From Sipunculus nudus (Eukaryota; Annelida; Sipuncula; Golfingiida; Sipunculidae), in assembly GCA_026874595.1 (NCBI GenBank), contig CM049322.1, forward strand, positions 57,102,386-57,166,385: 64,000 nucleotides of DNA, written 5' to 3'. This document shows, piece after piece, positions 13,791-25,650 of this stretch; position 1 is the stretch's first letter, and the number at the start of each line of letters is the position of its first letter. A program made the position numbers and the translations under genes. A model generated the notes under the pieces. The model was not told where the DNA came from, made no database searches, and saw only the letters and a list, made by a program, of their open reading frames with translations.

Positions 13791-14689
13791 TGTCTATTAC
13801 ACCCTTATCTATGAAAGTATAATACCCTGTTGAGTTTATCTTGAATATGTTACTTGTCTTTAGCAAATAAATAGAAAGTATCCATATCCTGTCTTTCGCA
13901 TTGATTGAAACGTGAGTGAGAACAAAAACCCATAAAGCATAAGTAGCACAAATATATTAACACGTCTGGGGTAACGTGTTTAACAGACTTCCTGGTTCTG
14001 ACATGCAGTAGGTGCTGCTGATACTAATACAGCAACATAGAGTTCTTGTCCAATGAGATGCTGAACAGGGTTGTGGCAAAATACAACGACTGTTCATGGC
14101 TCCTTCCTAAAACTACAATTGCCTGATATTCCACTCAAATACATTATACAAATTTCAGAACAAATAGTAAAGATACAACAGGTGTAAAATAAATTAACTA
14201 AGCAATCTTATATTTAAGATTCTGTTCATATAAATATAGGACTTTATAAGGTTTCTGCAAAATAAACAAGTTAAAGATGTCCAATACAGACACTGTACTA
14301 CAAATTCATTTATCCAGGTTGATTTATAAGTCTGGTTGACTGGTATTATCCCTAATAGTACAATATGAATAACTTGTCATCAGTATTTATAAGATTTATA
14401 TAACTAATTTATTGATATTTATGATATTTTCATTCTCTTTACTCCATTTGATAGATGGATACCTCAAATACGTACTGGGTGACTATTCAGTAATAAGATC
14501 TAAACACATATTTGATCGTATTTATAGTACTTTAAATCTTTATCTAAAAGTGAAGGTTCCAATTCAAAAAGGGGGAATGAATTAACAATAAGTTATTAAA
14601 CGTATTAATAATAAGTTATAAATTCAATCTGCATCTAATTCAGATGTCTGTCAAAATATCAAACAAGACAAGCCCGCAAAATTAACATT
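13791..14689. other. No gene seen
   Basis: AT-rich. No supported ORF. Confidence 0.4.
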
Positions 14690-15725
14690 CTAATAACAGA
14701 CCAATAATATCCAACAGCCCGACAATGCAATAGCGATACCAGTCTGAGCCCGGTCCAGCACAATCAAGCACCACTGGTAGCCTAATCAGTTGTAGTGAGT
14801 TAAAAATAATAATTGCATCCCTTGCAGTTGTACTCACTACTACAACCTTTAGCATTTACAGTAACAGTGTCCAAAATATTGGTCAAGCATCTGGAACTGT
14901 TTACAGTATAATAAACAATTGCCCAGTGCCAGCAGATAGTTTAATGGCAATATTGGAGCTAATATTGGAGAGAATTAGTAATATTAGAGAAGATCGACCA
15001 ACCATATGATTCAGGTCTCTGCATAATATACGGGAAAGAAATGTTCATCATTAAACCCTTGTCACTTACACATTTTTGCTTGGTGCAGTTCTAGATTCCC
15101 TGAAATTTTTAAATGTTCGTCATATTTTTGAGCAAATATAAAAAAGTGATAATATTTATACTGCCAATACACAAAACCTGTCCGGGCTTTAACAGAACGA
15201 AAATATTAACCTAACAGCCTAATAGTGTGATAGCGATACCAGTCTGTGACGGGTCCAGTACCAGCAAGTATCACCAGTAGCTTGATAAGAAGGCCTAGTT
15301 GTAAGTTAAAAGTAATAATATCCCTAGTAAACAGTGGTTTATGTACTATAACTACTACTTATAGCACTAACAGGAACAGTGTTCAGTTTTTGTGGTTAAA
15401 GTATCTGAAACTGTTTACAATAAAATAAACAACTAGCCGGTGTCGGCCAATGTTTAATGCTGAAAGGAGAAGTTATAGTCGAGATTTATAGTCAATTAAT
15501 CAGTTATCAGTGGTTATATTCTAGATCTAGAAGACAGATCAAAACTAGAATTTATGGTTCTGCAAAATATGTATTAAAAAGCCTAATTGGAGGGGAGAAT
15601 TCATCATCAAGAACAAAACACATGACACTTAATCATTTTTGCTGACTGAAATTTGTATATTCCGAGCAGAAAAAATATTATAACTTACGTCCAATACACA
15701 AACGTGGTCCGGGCGATAATAGAAC
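14690..15725. repeat. Imperfect tandem repeat, two units of about 500 bp
   Basis: Unit A (about 14690-15180) and unit B (about 15181-15725) share ordered landmarks: TAGCGATACCAGTCTG, CTACTAC followed by ...TAGCA, an AACAGTGTxCA phrase, CTGGAACTGTTTACA or its variant, a TCATCA...TTTTTGCT stretch and a closing CCAATACACAAA...TCCGGGC. They are clearly homologous but well diverged. They lie between the LINE ORF1 and ORF2 remnants on the same strand. Confidence 0.7.
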
Positions 15726-16019
15726 TTGAAGACTGGCTCCTGCATGAGGTTTACAATCTACAGATAATTAAATGTTCCCTGGACTAGTCTTTCGTTATGG
15801 ACTCACTTCGGAAAGCTTTGATTGTGTTCGGAGAATGACAGAGAAAAGGCGAAGTGTATGCTTATTCTCAGGTGTCAGCTACAAGATTCCGGATTGCTGC
15901 TTACGTAATGCTGGTGGTGCTAAGGCGGGACACGGTAACGGTAGGAGATCAGTAGAAAACAGCGTGCAGGCGTCATGCTCGATTGTTAAGTGGGCTTGGT
16001 GTCGTGGATTGTCACCTCG

Positions 16020-16925
16020 TTGATTATAAGCTTTCCGCGCCAAATGCGGACCTTCTGATTGTCAGTATGAGCCATACTCATTTGTGGCAGGGCTTTTCTT
16101 TTCAGCAAATAGCCTTTTGACAAGGTCTTAAACAAAGAAGATTGAACGTTGACTTTGATTGCCGTTTTATTTTTGCGTCTTGAGAATTGAGTTTCGCCTG
16201 GGCCTGCTATAGAGTTTGACAATAACATGTCTGTGTCCCTTTAATTTTGCCCTCTTTGTCCCGTGTGCGCTCTCGATTTTTACTTTGATATCTGAAATTT
16301 GTGTATCGCCGATTAATCCTTGTTCATGCATATATTTTGAAACAATATCAATGCAGTTTTCACCTTTATTTTAGGTACTCCAATTAGTCTCAGGTTATAT
16401 TCCCTGCCATGTCTCTCTAAGTCCAGAAGCTTTCCATTCATTGCAGTGATTTGCGCATTTTTTTCCACCGTTCTCTGTTTTAGCACATCTATTTCAGATC
16501 TTAATGTTTTGTATTCTGCCTTTGTGCGTTTAAGTTTGTTCTTGTTGTTTCAAGATCAGGTTGTTTATATTCTAAACTCTTGTTTTTTTTGTTGGTTCAA
16601 GATCAGATTCTGTATATTCTAAACTCTGAGTAACTGAATTTATTTTCCCGTCTATTTTCACATATTTCTTTTCAATTGCAGCCACATCTTTCTTGATGCT
16701 AACTAAGTCATCACGCAGAGAATCTATAATTTTTTAAGAGCAATCCTGAAGGTTTTCTCATTGATCAAACAGCTTCCATATATAATAGGGACAAAATGGC
16801 CGCCTATCTGTTGAGAGCTCAGTTCGTCCATGTCCGTTTTAGACGTGTTACTTTTTGCACTTTTTTGTTTTGTTTCAACGTATTTGTTCATGCTAGCTTG
16901 ATCCATGTTTTTTAAGTCGCTTGTG
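16020..16925 (-). mobile_element. L1-like LINE ORF1 remnant (RNA-binding chaperone protein)
   Basis: Minus-strand frames show the layout of an L1-type ORF1 protein, which coats the element RNA: a charged N-terminus (MSTSDLKNMDQ at 16930), a coiled-coil-like stretch, then LERHGREYNLRLIGVPK near 16420-16380, which matches the junction before the RNA-recognition domain. Next come a degraded IESAH and HVIVKLYSRP, and the C-terminal block KALPQMSMAH...GKLI up to about 16030. Several frameshifts break it. The order ORF1 (16.9-16.0 kb) then ORF2 (13.8-12.4 kb) on one strand fits one element, but the 2.2 kb between them is too long for a normal ORF1-ORF2 spacer and carries the two-unit repeat. Confidence 0.7.
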
Positions 16926-16930
16926 CTCAT

Positions 16931-17655
16931 TCACCACGTCTAAACACTTAAAGGTATTGAAATATTATCCGGTGGAAATGTTGGATTTACACAGGAGCAC
17001 ATGGATGCGTGACTTTCCAGACTGCCATATTGACCGTAAGTCCAGTATTTTCTACTTTTGCTTTCCAAGATCGGACCAAACACCAAATCATCCTGTCCTA
17101 GTTCGTAGTTGCTGATTGATCGGATCAGCCGTGTCGGATATTTTACCAGCTCGGACGCCGAATTCACTGTCCTGCTGTTGCTGCTGTTTGGATATTATCA
17201 ATATTTGATATTCTTATGAGAAATTCAGAAAAAAAAATATCCTTGATTCGTCTTCCATTTCTCTGAGTACAGCTTGTACTATGATTAGACGATCGCCGAT
17301 ATTTTCCTTGGAATTTTGCGTAATTTTGTTATATTCCCATGTGACTATTGAATATCCCTGATTTGATTGGTATTCGACATTTGCATGTAAATATAGAGTA
17401 TCAAATATTGGTTTGACTTATGAGTTCCCTAGGCTAAGCAGTAGTGAACATGAATCAAAGCCGGGAGTTCCTATGCGAGCATATTCTCTCACGATTCTCC
17501 GCATTTTCATGCTAAGTCATCTATGTCGTCCTATTTCGTTGTGCTAATTTATTTTGTAAATGTACCTTACAACATATTCACAAACAAATTCTAAATCATT
17601 TATTTTTTTTTCAGAAGTGTATCTCCAATAAGAGGGGATGAGTAAAAAGTAGAGT
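16931..17655. other. No gene seen
   Basis: Upstream flank of the LINE ORF1 remnant on one side and of the GT31 pseudogene on the other. No supported ORF. Confidence 0.4.
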
Positions 17656-17659
17656 GAAA

Positions 17660-18445
17660 ATGAAACAGAGTAAGAATTGTGATAAAATGACTCCGGTTAA
17701 GCCATTGAGATTAGTTCTATTATGTGTGGCCTTGGTCTCTTATCTCTGCGGCGTAGGGCTTATGTCCACAGCAGATAACGCTGCGAAGTTAAGGAATACA
17801 GACATATACAAGGAGACAACTTTCATCTATTGACAACAACAACTCCCACTGCGATGGAATATACTACATATGAAGAGCCAGTAGACCAAGGTTCAACCAA
17901 CGGCTAAATCTGAGCCAGGTCCGAATGAATTCAACAAAGATGGAGAACCAAAAAGTCGAAATGTCACACAGGCTCAGGTGAACAAATCACGCCTCTCTAT
18001 ATATATTCTTTCCTTTATAAGAGACTTTATAAGAAAGACATACGGCAATGAAACTTTTTATGCAAACTATAATCTCGGGACAGTTTTTGTACTTGGTAAG
18101 GAGATTTAAGGACAAACCATCTACCCTGACATCGTTAAGGAACAAAACCAGTACTAGGATCTCGTGCTTGCCGGAAGTGTACAACAGAACTCGCTATCCC
18201 CGTATTTATCGGGTGTTGGGTACGCATGATCATTTCCATTCCGCTACTTCCGTTGAACGACGTTTACATGACTGGGGTCCTTGTGGAAAATTTTAATAAG
18301 AATTTAATAGATATTGGTAAAAAAACTCATTTAATTTCGACAGTATACAATGGGGCGCATAAGAAAAGGAGATAAGATTATTGTGTGTCATACAAGAGGA
18401 CCTAATCAGATAAAGAAACCTTGGGAAATTCTGAGTAAAAAGCTG
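17660..18445 (+). pseudogene. Second GT31 beta-1,3-galactosyltransferase-like pseudogene
   Basis: An ATG at 17660 opens 57 codons with a short basic start and a hydrophobic signal anchor (about residues 16-35), ending at TGA 17831. The rest of a GT31 enzyme follows in pieces: RDFIRKTYG and TVFVLGKE near 18019-18105 (compare RDVIRETYG and VVFLLG in the copy at 0.1 kb), RYPRI...GVGYA near 18190-18225, LNDVYMTGV (the EDVYVG equivalent) near 18253-18280, and a C-terminal DKIIV...PWEIL stretch near 18370-18435 in yet another frame. The DDD motif region is missing, apparently deleted between about 18110 and 18150. At least three frame changes and stops make it a clear pseudogene. Same strand and same architecture as the copy at 110-1049, so they probably descend from one duplicated gene family. 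Confidence 0.75.
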
Positions 18446-19289
18446 AACGGATTAACAGACGAAAGCTTTAATATTAAGCATGCGGATTATTTACCCTGGA
18501 CGGGTTTGAACTTAAAAAAAGTCATATGTACTTGCTCAGCAGTGGAATATGAACAATATTTTATTGTGCGATTCCTAAGAGAACTGTATAGTATTCATGT
18601 CAAAATGAATTTATTATGTTGATAATATTCCCTCAATCTTTCCAGCTATTGATAGAAGCAAAAAAAAATAAATAAAATTATACGCTTTCAGCGATCTTAT
18701 GGCTTTATGCTATATATATATTGGCTGATGTATATATCAACTTTGATCGGGTTTGAGGGATGTATTAAATGAGATGAAGAATTTTGGCTAATTTTGTTAT
18801 TATAAATGTTATAACTAGGCACTGATTTTAAGTGGAATACTGTCCCAATATGATAAGTACAAATATGCCTACAATTATTTTGTGGCGCCGTGTTCTTAGC
18901 AAGAAATTCATATATCAGCAGTTTACCTATAAGACAGGGTCATGCATTATGCTTATATTTTTAAACCGGAATATTACGCGGAATCATTCAGATTTTAGAA
19001 GATCTTTGACTGGTTACATATATTTTCAGTGTCAGAAGTATAAAGAATAGATTGATATAAGGAGGGTATGAACGATGAATAAAATGCATGATTGAAGGCA
19101 AGGAAGCTAATTATGCTCACCTGGTCAGTCGCAGAAGAGTAACCATGATATTTTCAGGGTCCCAACCCCACTGCCCACCCACACACACACACAAACTTTT
19201 TCAGCCGCTGTATCATTTCAGACCAATATGTGTAGCCTGGACTACTCTTCTCCTGATCTTGGGATCATGTTTTTAGGGACTAAGGTGAA
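18446..19289. other. No gene seen
   Basis: AT-rich. Short ORFs (72 and 62 codons) have no recognised domain. Small CA tract near 19180-19193. Confidence 0.4.
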
Positions 19290-19570
19290 AACACAATTAA
19301 AGTAAGGGATAATGGGTTTTATATGGTCTGTAAGTGATGTGTTAAAAGTGAAAAACTACTTAATGTAAGAAAACAGAGTTCAGTTGATGATATCTAAGTG
19401 GAAGGCCGACGTAATGTAACCCTGTTTCCCACTGATTCTCGACCGGGCAAAGATTTTGTTTGATACATCCTTTCACACTAGCTAGCTAGCTCGCTTTTAC
19501 CTTAGTAGTGTGAATTACAAAATTTAAATAAATGGAGCAGATAAATCCGTTACTGACAGCAGCGGTTATT
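19290..19570. repeat. Dispersed repeat, copy 1 (partner at 43975-44240)
   Basis: Shares ordered blocks with 43975-44240: GTGGAAGGCC/ATGGAAGGCC, CCCTGTTTCCC, GATTxTCGxCCG and AAATGGAGCxGATA, with scattered substitutions between. The element type is not recognised. Confidence 0.6.
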
Positions 19571-19734
19571 TATATGCACAACAGTCCTCAATCCAGCACT
19601 GGCGGTGACATCCAAGTGTTTCAGGTCATTGTCGAAGGGAACATAACACTTGAATGAGGTATATAACATGAGATTTTGTCATAGGCAATGAGGTTTCAGA
19701 GAACATTGAGGACAAAAGCGTACCAACTTCTTTA

Positions 19735-19737
<3 letters not shown>

Positions 19738-19793
<56 letters not shown>
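19738..19793. repeat. (AT)n microsatellite
   Basis: About 55 bp of pure AT dinucleotide. Confidence 0.95.
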
Positions 19794-19795
<2 letters not shown>

Positions 19796-20349
19796 ATAAC
19801 TTCAGAGGATATAAGATTGATATCCGGCATTGTTCATCACCAAAGAACTTTAGTAGTTATTTTTTTTACAGTTGTGACAGCGGTTTTGACAGCAGCGTCA
19901 CTTGTACTATTATAAAGCTTTAATCCCGTCCGATCTGCTTCATTGTAGTTCACGCAGTCAGCCATACATTTTTTTCATTAATTTCTGATATGTTTCTTAC
20001 ACGGTCAGGTGAAGGAGCGAATCAGGTACAAATCTACCTGTCCAGTAAAAGTGCCTATAGGGAGGGTGATTCTCGTTCAGAAAGTGCGTGAACTTGTAGG
20101 AGCTGGAGACATATTCCACTTTACAGGCGGTATAACGATTTCTTAGGTTACCTGGGCAGTTTAAGCTCCCGTGCGCGGTTTGTGATCTTGAGAGCAAAAT
20201 GTTTCTTTTTATTGAAATGAGGCAAAACAATAAAAATCTGATTTAATTAAGGAAACTGACTTCATACAAATGACGGATCCTCTCATTCTTTTCATAAAGC
20301 GAGTCTGCCACTGACTGAAAAACTTAAACAGTTCTAGAATACTAAGGTA

Positions 20350-20353
<4 letters not shown>

Positions 20354-20416
<63 letters not shown>
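20354..20416. repeat. (AT)n microsatellite
   Basis: About 63 bp of pure AT dinucleotide. It directly abuts the SINE-like fragment. Confidence 0.95.
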
Positions 20417-20418
<2 letters not shown>

Positions 20419-20600
20419 ACAGTGGCTTGCGAACGGGGTTCGATCCCCATCGAGTCTATGAGAGTGGGTCGATGATTTTCTCCGGGTTCTCCGGTTTCCG
20501 CCACATGTAAAAGTATGCCAAACGCCACCATCTATAAGGCCTCGTGTTAGATATCTTATCTAGTTGTACAAGTTGTAAAATAAATAAAAGTTTATATATC
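20417..20600 (+). mobile_element. tRNA-derived SINE-like fragment
   Basis: A perfect RNA polymerase III B box (GGTTCGATCCC, 20437-20447) sits 20 bp after an (AT)n tract. It is followed by a CTCCGGGTTCTCCGGTTTCC block and an A-rich tail (AAATAAATAAAAG near 20579). A matching A box would fall inside the (AT)n tract and is absent, so the 5' part is lost or replaced. Family not assigned. Confidence 0.55.
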
Positions 20601-21229
20601 ATTTTCACTACCCTGTTAGACGAGCCACACGTCAACGGCGCCACAACTGGGTAAACATGCAGTAGTGTTCGCTTCGGGGATTGGCAAGCACTCAGTCATT
20701 TCAAATGATTGACTTCGTATGAAAATCTCATAAAATACGTGATATTTAGCCTAAAAGCTTGTCCGTCTCCCTAATGGGAGACAATTGTGTATTGATCTTG
20801 TAATAATTCTGGTCTCTTATTACTCTGCTCAGTTATGTTTGTATTGTATGAGGAGGATTTTAGGTTATATTATACATATCATATAATTACACAGTTTTCG
20901 TATGTTTCCTGAATGAGTGCCCCTTAATCACATAGCCCTCGTCAACCAGTACTTGATTTTTGCGCCTGTTTGGCATCTGGCTCATCTCGGCCATGTTGTT
21001 AAAAATATATGCAGGTGTAAATGAACCCCGAGAAACTGTTGTGTAATGTTTAACACAGTTATAGAAAAAACTGGATCATAAAGTGATAAAAACATGCCCT
21101 AATAATATAAAACAAACATGCAATATACAGTTTGGTGGTGCAGATGGCATGAAGAAAGTATTGGTTTCAATAATAACCATGACTGTTGATTATATACCTC
21201 TATCATCGCCCACACCAGCATGGAATCAT
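20601..21229. other. No gene seen
   Basis: No supported ORF or repeat. Confidence 0.4.
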
Positions 21230-21286
21230 GGACAAGTAAACCACGGACAAGTAAACCACGGACAAGTAAACCACGGACAAGTAAAC
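21230..21286. repeat. 15-bp minisatellite, about four copies
   Basis: GGACAAGTAAACCAC repeats at 21230, 21245, 21260 and 21275, the last copy partial. Copies are essentially identical. Confidence 0.95.
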
Positions 21287-21941
21287 ATACGTTCTTAATC
21301 TAGTTGGCCATTCAGAAGTATATATGGTCTTATTTAAGCCTTAAACGTCAAACATACCAAAAAAACTATGGCTCATTCTTAATAAATATGTCCTATTATA
21401 ATTTAGGTTACTGTATTATCTAATTTTTAGCAGTGATTGTTTCCTCGATACGATGATACAGTATGCGCAAAGCATATCGGTAACTACCATGGTTTCCTTT
21501 TATTCGCGATGGTTTTTATTTCGCGATATATGCAAACAGGCCTATAAAAGCCTCGGGAATAAACAGCCTCATCTACTAAGAGGAATAAGAGGGAATGATG
21601 CATTTGCAATTTTATACAGATTAGTTATGACACCTCTGTAAACAACATAATCAGGAAACTAATCTGTGCGGGTATCGAAACATGCGGTAATCACCACTTG
21701 ATATATAAACTGTGACATAGGTTATAATGTATGACTAAACCAGAAATGATTGAGATATTGTAGGGTTTCTTATAAATTTAAAATCAATAGAAATACTGTT
21801 GTACTAAGATTGCATTGGTTCTGGTGCGGTCGTGAAAAAGAAACCCTCGCAAAATGCTCAAAATTTCAGCCTCGGGAATATAAAGCCAGCCACAGTTTAG
21901 TTTTGGTGACGTATCTATATGCATCAATATACATGTATATT

Positions 21942-22126
21942 CATGAGTGGATCCAGGATTTAGGAGAAGGAGAGCTCTAACCCAGGAAGACTTATTACAA
22001 CACCTAAAAAAATAGGTCCCCAGGTCCAGGGGGGTTGGGGGGGGGGGGGGGGGGGCAAGCCGCCAACAATTGTCTGAAATCCTAAAAAAGTATGTGGTGG
22101 CTGAAAATCCGCTGGATCCGCTTCTG
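21942..22126. mobile_element. MITE, diverged copy of the GCGGATCCAGG family
   Basis: About 185 bp bounded by inverted ends: left CATGAGTGGATCCAGG, right the complement of CAGAAGCGGATCCAGC. Flanks give a plausible 5-bp target duplication (ATATT / ATATC). A long G run lies inside. Same family as the copy at 38680-38881. Confidence 0.6.
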
Positions 22127-22486
22127 ATATCAATTTTTGTGATTCTCATTTTATGTTATACAGCTGAAATTGATTTACTTTACTCTATGTTCAATGGAGG
22201 GGGTGTATAAAATTGAATATTTTCCAGGTCTGTTAGAGGGGGCAATGTTAACTTCCCCCTACACCCCCCGCCATCTGGGTCCTTTACTAAAAATGTGATA
22301 AATATCTGGCATCTCTAGTTGTTAGTTCTATATCATATATTCTAAACATGATGTCCCCGGTGTGGAAACGAAGTTTGTATTATACGTTGAATAATTGAGC
22401 GATATTAAAATTCTGCTTTAGTAACTTATTTATTTATGGTCCATTTACATCAATCTCAATAGGGTATTATTTAAAAATGATTATTA

Positions 22487-22526
22487 ATCGCCTAGCCCAT
22501 GTGGTTAGCGGTTAAAGTTCACCTTT

Positions 22527-22563
<37 letters not shown>
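22487..22563 (+). repeat. Possible SINE head running into (AT)n
   Basis: CCTAGCCCATGTGGTTAGCGG resembles a tRNA A-box region and is cut off after about 35 bp by GTGTG plus an (AT)n tract (22535-22563). No B box follows. Weak. Confidence 0.3.
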
Positions 22564-22566
<3 letters not shown>

Positions 22567-22606
22567 TAAAAGTGTTTCCTGCTACTGACTCTTTTTCCCC
22601 ACACAG

Positions 22607-22872
22607 GGAGAGTCTCTGGTGAGAGATTCAATATATCAGCCAGATGCTCAGTTTTCAAATGACTACGACCATTGCCCCGGCGTCCGTGCCCCTGGGGTGG
22701 AATACGTGGACGATGTGGGCCCGGGCGGTATATATCTTTCCGTGTACACGCTCCGAGCGCCGACCTCCCGGGACAATATTGCTCGAAATGCCATTGAAAT
22801 GCATCATAGGAAATTTGGTACGCCACTGGCCGCAGGGATTTATAGTGGACGTGAGGACATACTAGTGACACG
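22607..22872 (+). CDS. Candidate internal exon of unknown protein
   Basis: A 266-bp stretch open in one frame (88 codons) is flanked by an acceptor-like pyrimidine tract ending CCCCACACAG (AG at 22605-22606) and a donor-like CG|GTGAGA at 22873. Base composition is clearly richer in G and C than its flanks, and residue use looks protein-like (mixed charge, a CPG motif, few repeats). I do not recognise the family. No neighbouring exon is obvious on either side within the window: upstream is an (AT)n tract, and downstream a 15-17 bp G run begins 8 bp after the donor. It may be an orphan exon of a host gene, an exon captured by a transposon, or chance. The initiator is not defined because the frame opens within the exon. 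Confidence 0.4.
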
Positions 22873-23639
22873 GTGAGACATGGGGGGGGGGGGGGGGTGA
22901 TAGGGAAAGAATTTGTGAAAGAGGAATTTTAATAGAAACTGGTAGAAAGTTAAGTGAAAAAAAATAAAAACAGAGTAAAATGAGCAATATTCGAGGAGAG
23001 GAAACTTAAAAATATTTGGAATGGAAGAAACAAATTCTAGTAATTCAGTGGACTCCTGCAAATCTGTATTAAATTTGATTAAGAGCAACTTTCGGATATC
23101 TCTGAAAACATGTTGTGGCCTGTCATAGAGCCGGTATAAAGCAAACCAAAACAATCCCAGGCCTGTTATTGTCAGATTTAAATGCAGGAACTAGAGAACC
23201 AGTGTTCTCAAGGCCAGGAGCAAATTGATGGGCTTCAGAAAGTTAATTGTTTAAGATTTTTGTCCAGACCTTCAAACCGTATTCAATAGAATGAAACAAG
23301 ATCCCAGGGCCCAGCAAACCTGAACATTGGAATGGACGTATGTTCTTCCCTGATACAGGTGGCACACTGCATATGGACAGACCATGGATTAAGTACTTAA
23401 GGAATAAATTCATCCTTGACTAGTGACTCTTATTTTGGACATGATATGGATACCTTGTTTTATGTGTTTTGTGGCGTCTTTTATATATATGTAGTGATGT
23501 ACAGATTGTCAGGGATACTTAAGTCTCAAATTCTTACAGGTAGGGACACTAATCTTACTCATGTGATGTCAGGAACAATGGCCCTCACTTGTGAATATGG
23601 TACTTTTATTTTCTTTGTAGATTACCTTATGATGGACAG
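22873..23639. other. No gene seen
   Basis: Poly-G run at about 22882-22897, otherwise AT-rich. A forward ORF from 23416 reaches into the LINE that follows, but its first part shows no domain. Confidence 0.4.
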
Positions 23640-25650
23640 TTCATTTAAATTTATAATTCTTTCACTTAATGTTAAAGGATCAAGGGAGTATAAAAAACGC
23701 AGAAAAAATATTTAATTTGGAATTTATGCATGGATGTTACGAAGGTTTCATGTTTTTCAAGTAACCCACAGTGATATTAATTGTACAGGATCCTGGGGCC
23801 ACCAATGGTATGGACTGAGCTATTTTAGTCATCGGTCTAATTTAAGCAAAGGAATGTTAACTTTAATTGGAAGTGAACTAGAATTTTCGTTGATAAAGAA
23901 CTTTATTGATAGATATGGAATATATTATACCAGTCTTATTCAAGGGAATGAATTTTTATTTATAAATATAAATAAATGAGCCAAACTTTGATCAAATGCA
24001 AATGAAATCGTTGAAGAAAATTGTTGAAATAATAAAATGGACATTAAAAGAACCTATTAATATTATCTTGGGTTGTGATTTTAACGTCTGTTTCCCAGAA
24101 GAATACGCGGATGGTGGTAATTTGAAATGAAAGACAAATATCATTTCTTTCATGTATGATGTACGCGAAAGTTGAAATATTCATGATAAATGGTGAATTA
24201 GAAATCAACATTTTTTTTAATGTTTTCTTGGAGAAGATATAACCCTCTAATCCAGAGAAGGTTAGGTTCTTTTTAACTTCAGCTGTCATACAGCCATTTA
24301 TAACACATTGATACATAATAACATCAGTTGAATCAGATCACTCTGCAATAGTTATGAAATGTGTTAACTTCCTGAGCAAAAAATTGGTTCCGAGATATGG
24401 AAATTTAATAATTCCTTGTTGACTGACAGAGAATAAACACAAGAACTTATGAAAACAATCAGTAAATGGAAGTTAGAATTGGATAGTAATCCAAAGGAAA
24501 ATGGGAATATCTAAAGTATTTAATAAGACATTTCACTATCAGGTACGTTAAAATTAAATCAAGTATTTTCAAGGCTAAGTTTTAAGAATTGGAAAAACTT
24601 GTAAATAATCTTGAACCAAACATTAACGAATCGTGCGACACATTGAAAGAATATTTAAAAACAAAACAGAAACTTGAAGGTTGCTATCAATACATAACTC
24701 AAGGAATTATAATAAGATCCCGTTCCCAGTTGTTTGAAGAAGGGGAGAGAAATAATAAATACTCTTAATTTAACAAAAAAATAAATAAAGCCAAAACGAT
24801 CTTTAAAAACGTTATTGGTAGATTTACCTGAAAGTACGAAGTATGAAATCTTTTGATAAAACTGAAAGATTTGTTTTTTTTTTCAAATGTAAATATAAAA
24901 GAGTAAACAAACATTTAGAAGAATATATATAAACTTTTTTTTCAAAAGTTGAAGTACCTAGATTAACCACAGAGAATAATAACTAAATGAAAGTAGAATT
25001 AACAATAAATGTCATACATAATGCATTAAAAGATATGAAAAACAATAAAACTCCTGGGAAATGAAGGTTATCTAAATAATTTTATTTGCTTTTCCTCCCT
25101 GATATTAAACCTGAATTGCAAAATTGTTATAACTATTGCTTTGAGATGAAACAAATGATACACAGCCAAAGACAAGAAGTTATTTTATTAATAGAAAGAA
25201 AAAAAACTGGAAGGGACAGCCGGTTAATTAAGGACTGGCATTCAGTTAGTTTGATAAAAAGTGAATGTGATAATTTTAAGTAAGATAATCAGTAACAGAA
25301 TAACAACATTTTTACTATTACTAATACATGAAGATCAAAATATCTTTGTGTTTGATAGGTGTATGAGAGAATAAGTGAGATTAATTGCAGATATGATGAA
25401 ATATACAGACACTGAAAATAAAGGTGGAATAATCATGGCTACAGATTTCGAAGCTTCTTTTGACTCTGTGTGTCACTCATTTATGTTTGCTGTCCTCGAA
25501 AAAAAAAATGGTTTTGAAAAATCTTTGTTAAATTGGATTACATTAATGAATCATAACTTTGTATTATAAACAACGGTAAAAACACACTAGGCATTTTCCA
25601 ATAGAACGTGGTACTAGACATGGTGATCTATTAGCACATTTTTCTTAAAC
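23640..25650 (+). mobile_element. L1/Tx1-like LINE, 5' half of ORF2
   Basis: Forward frames give an endonuclease domain (SLNVKGSREYKKRRK near 23665, a degraded FFKEPTV-like QET block, DPGATNGM, LGCDFNVCFPEE near 24070-24110, SDHSAIVMK near 24330-24360). Reverse-transcriptase blocks follow: NRITTF...LIHEDQNIFVFDR near 25290-25360, a palm motif MATDFEASFDSV near 25435-25470, and a degraded RGTRHGDLL near 25608-25635. The frame breaks many times. The element stops abruptly at about 25650, where a different repeat begins, and its likely continuation starts near 26660. It is a long-dead copy. Confidence 0.78.

Noticed and set aside
20417-20460. A genuine tRNA gene at the B box
   Set aside because: No cloverleaf: the 5' half is replaced by (AT)n and no acceptor stem pairs.
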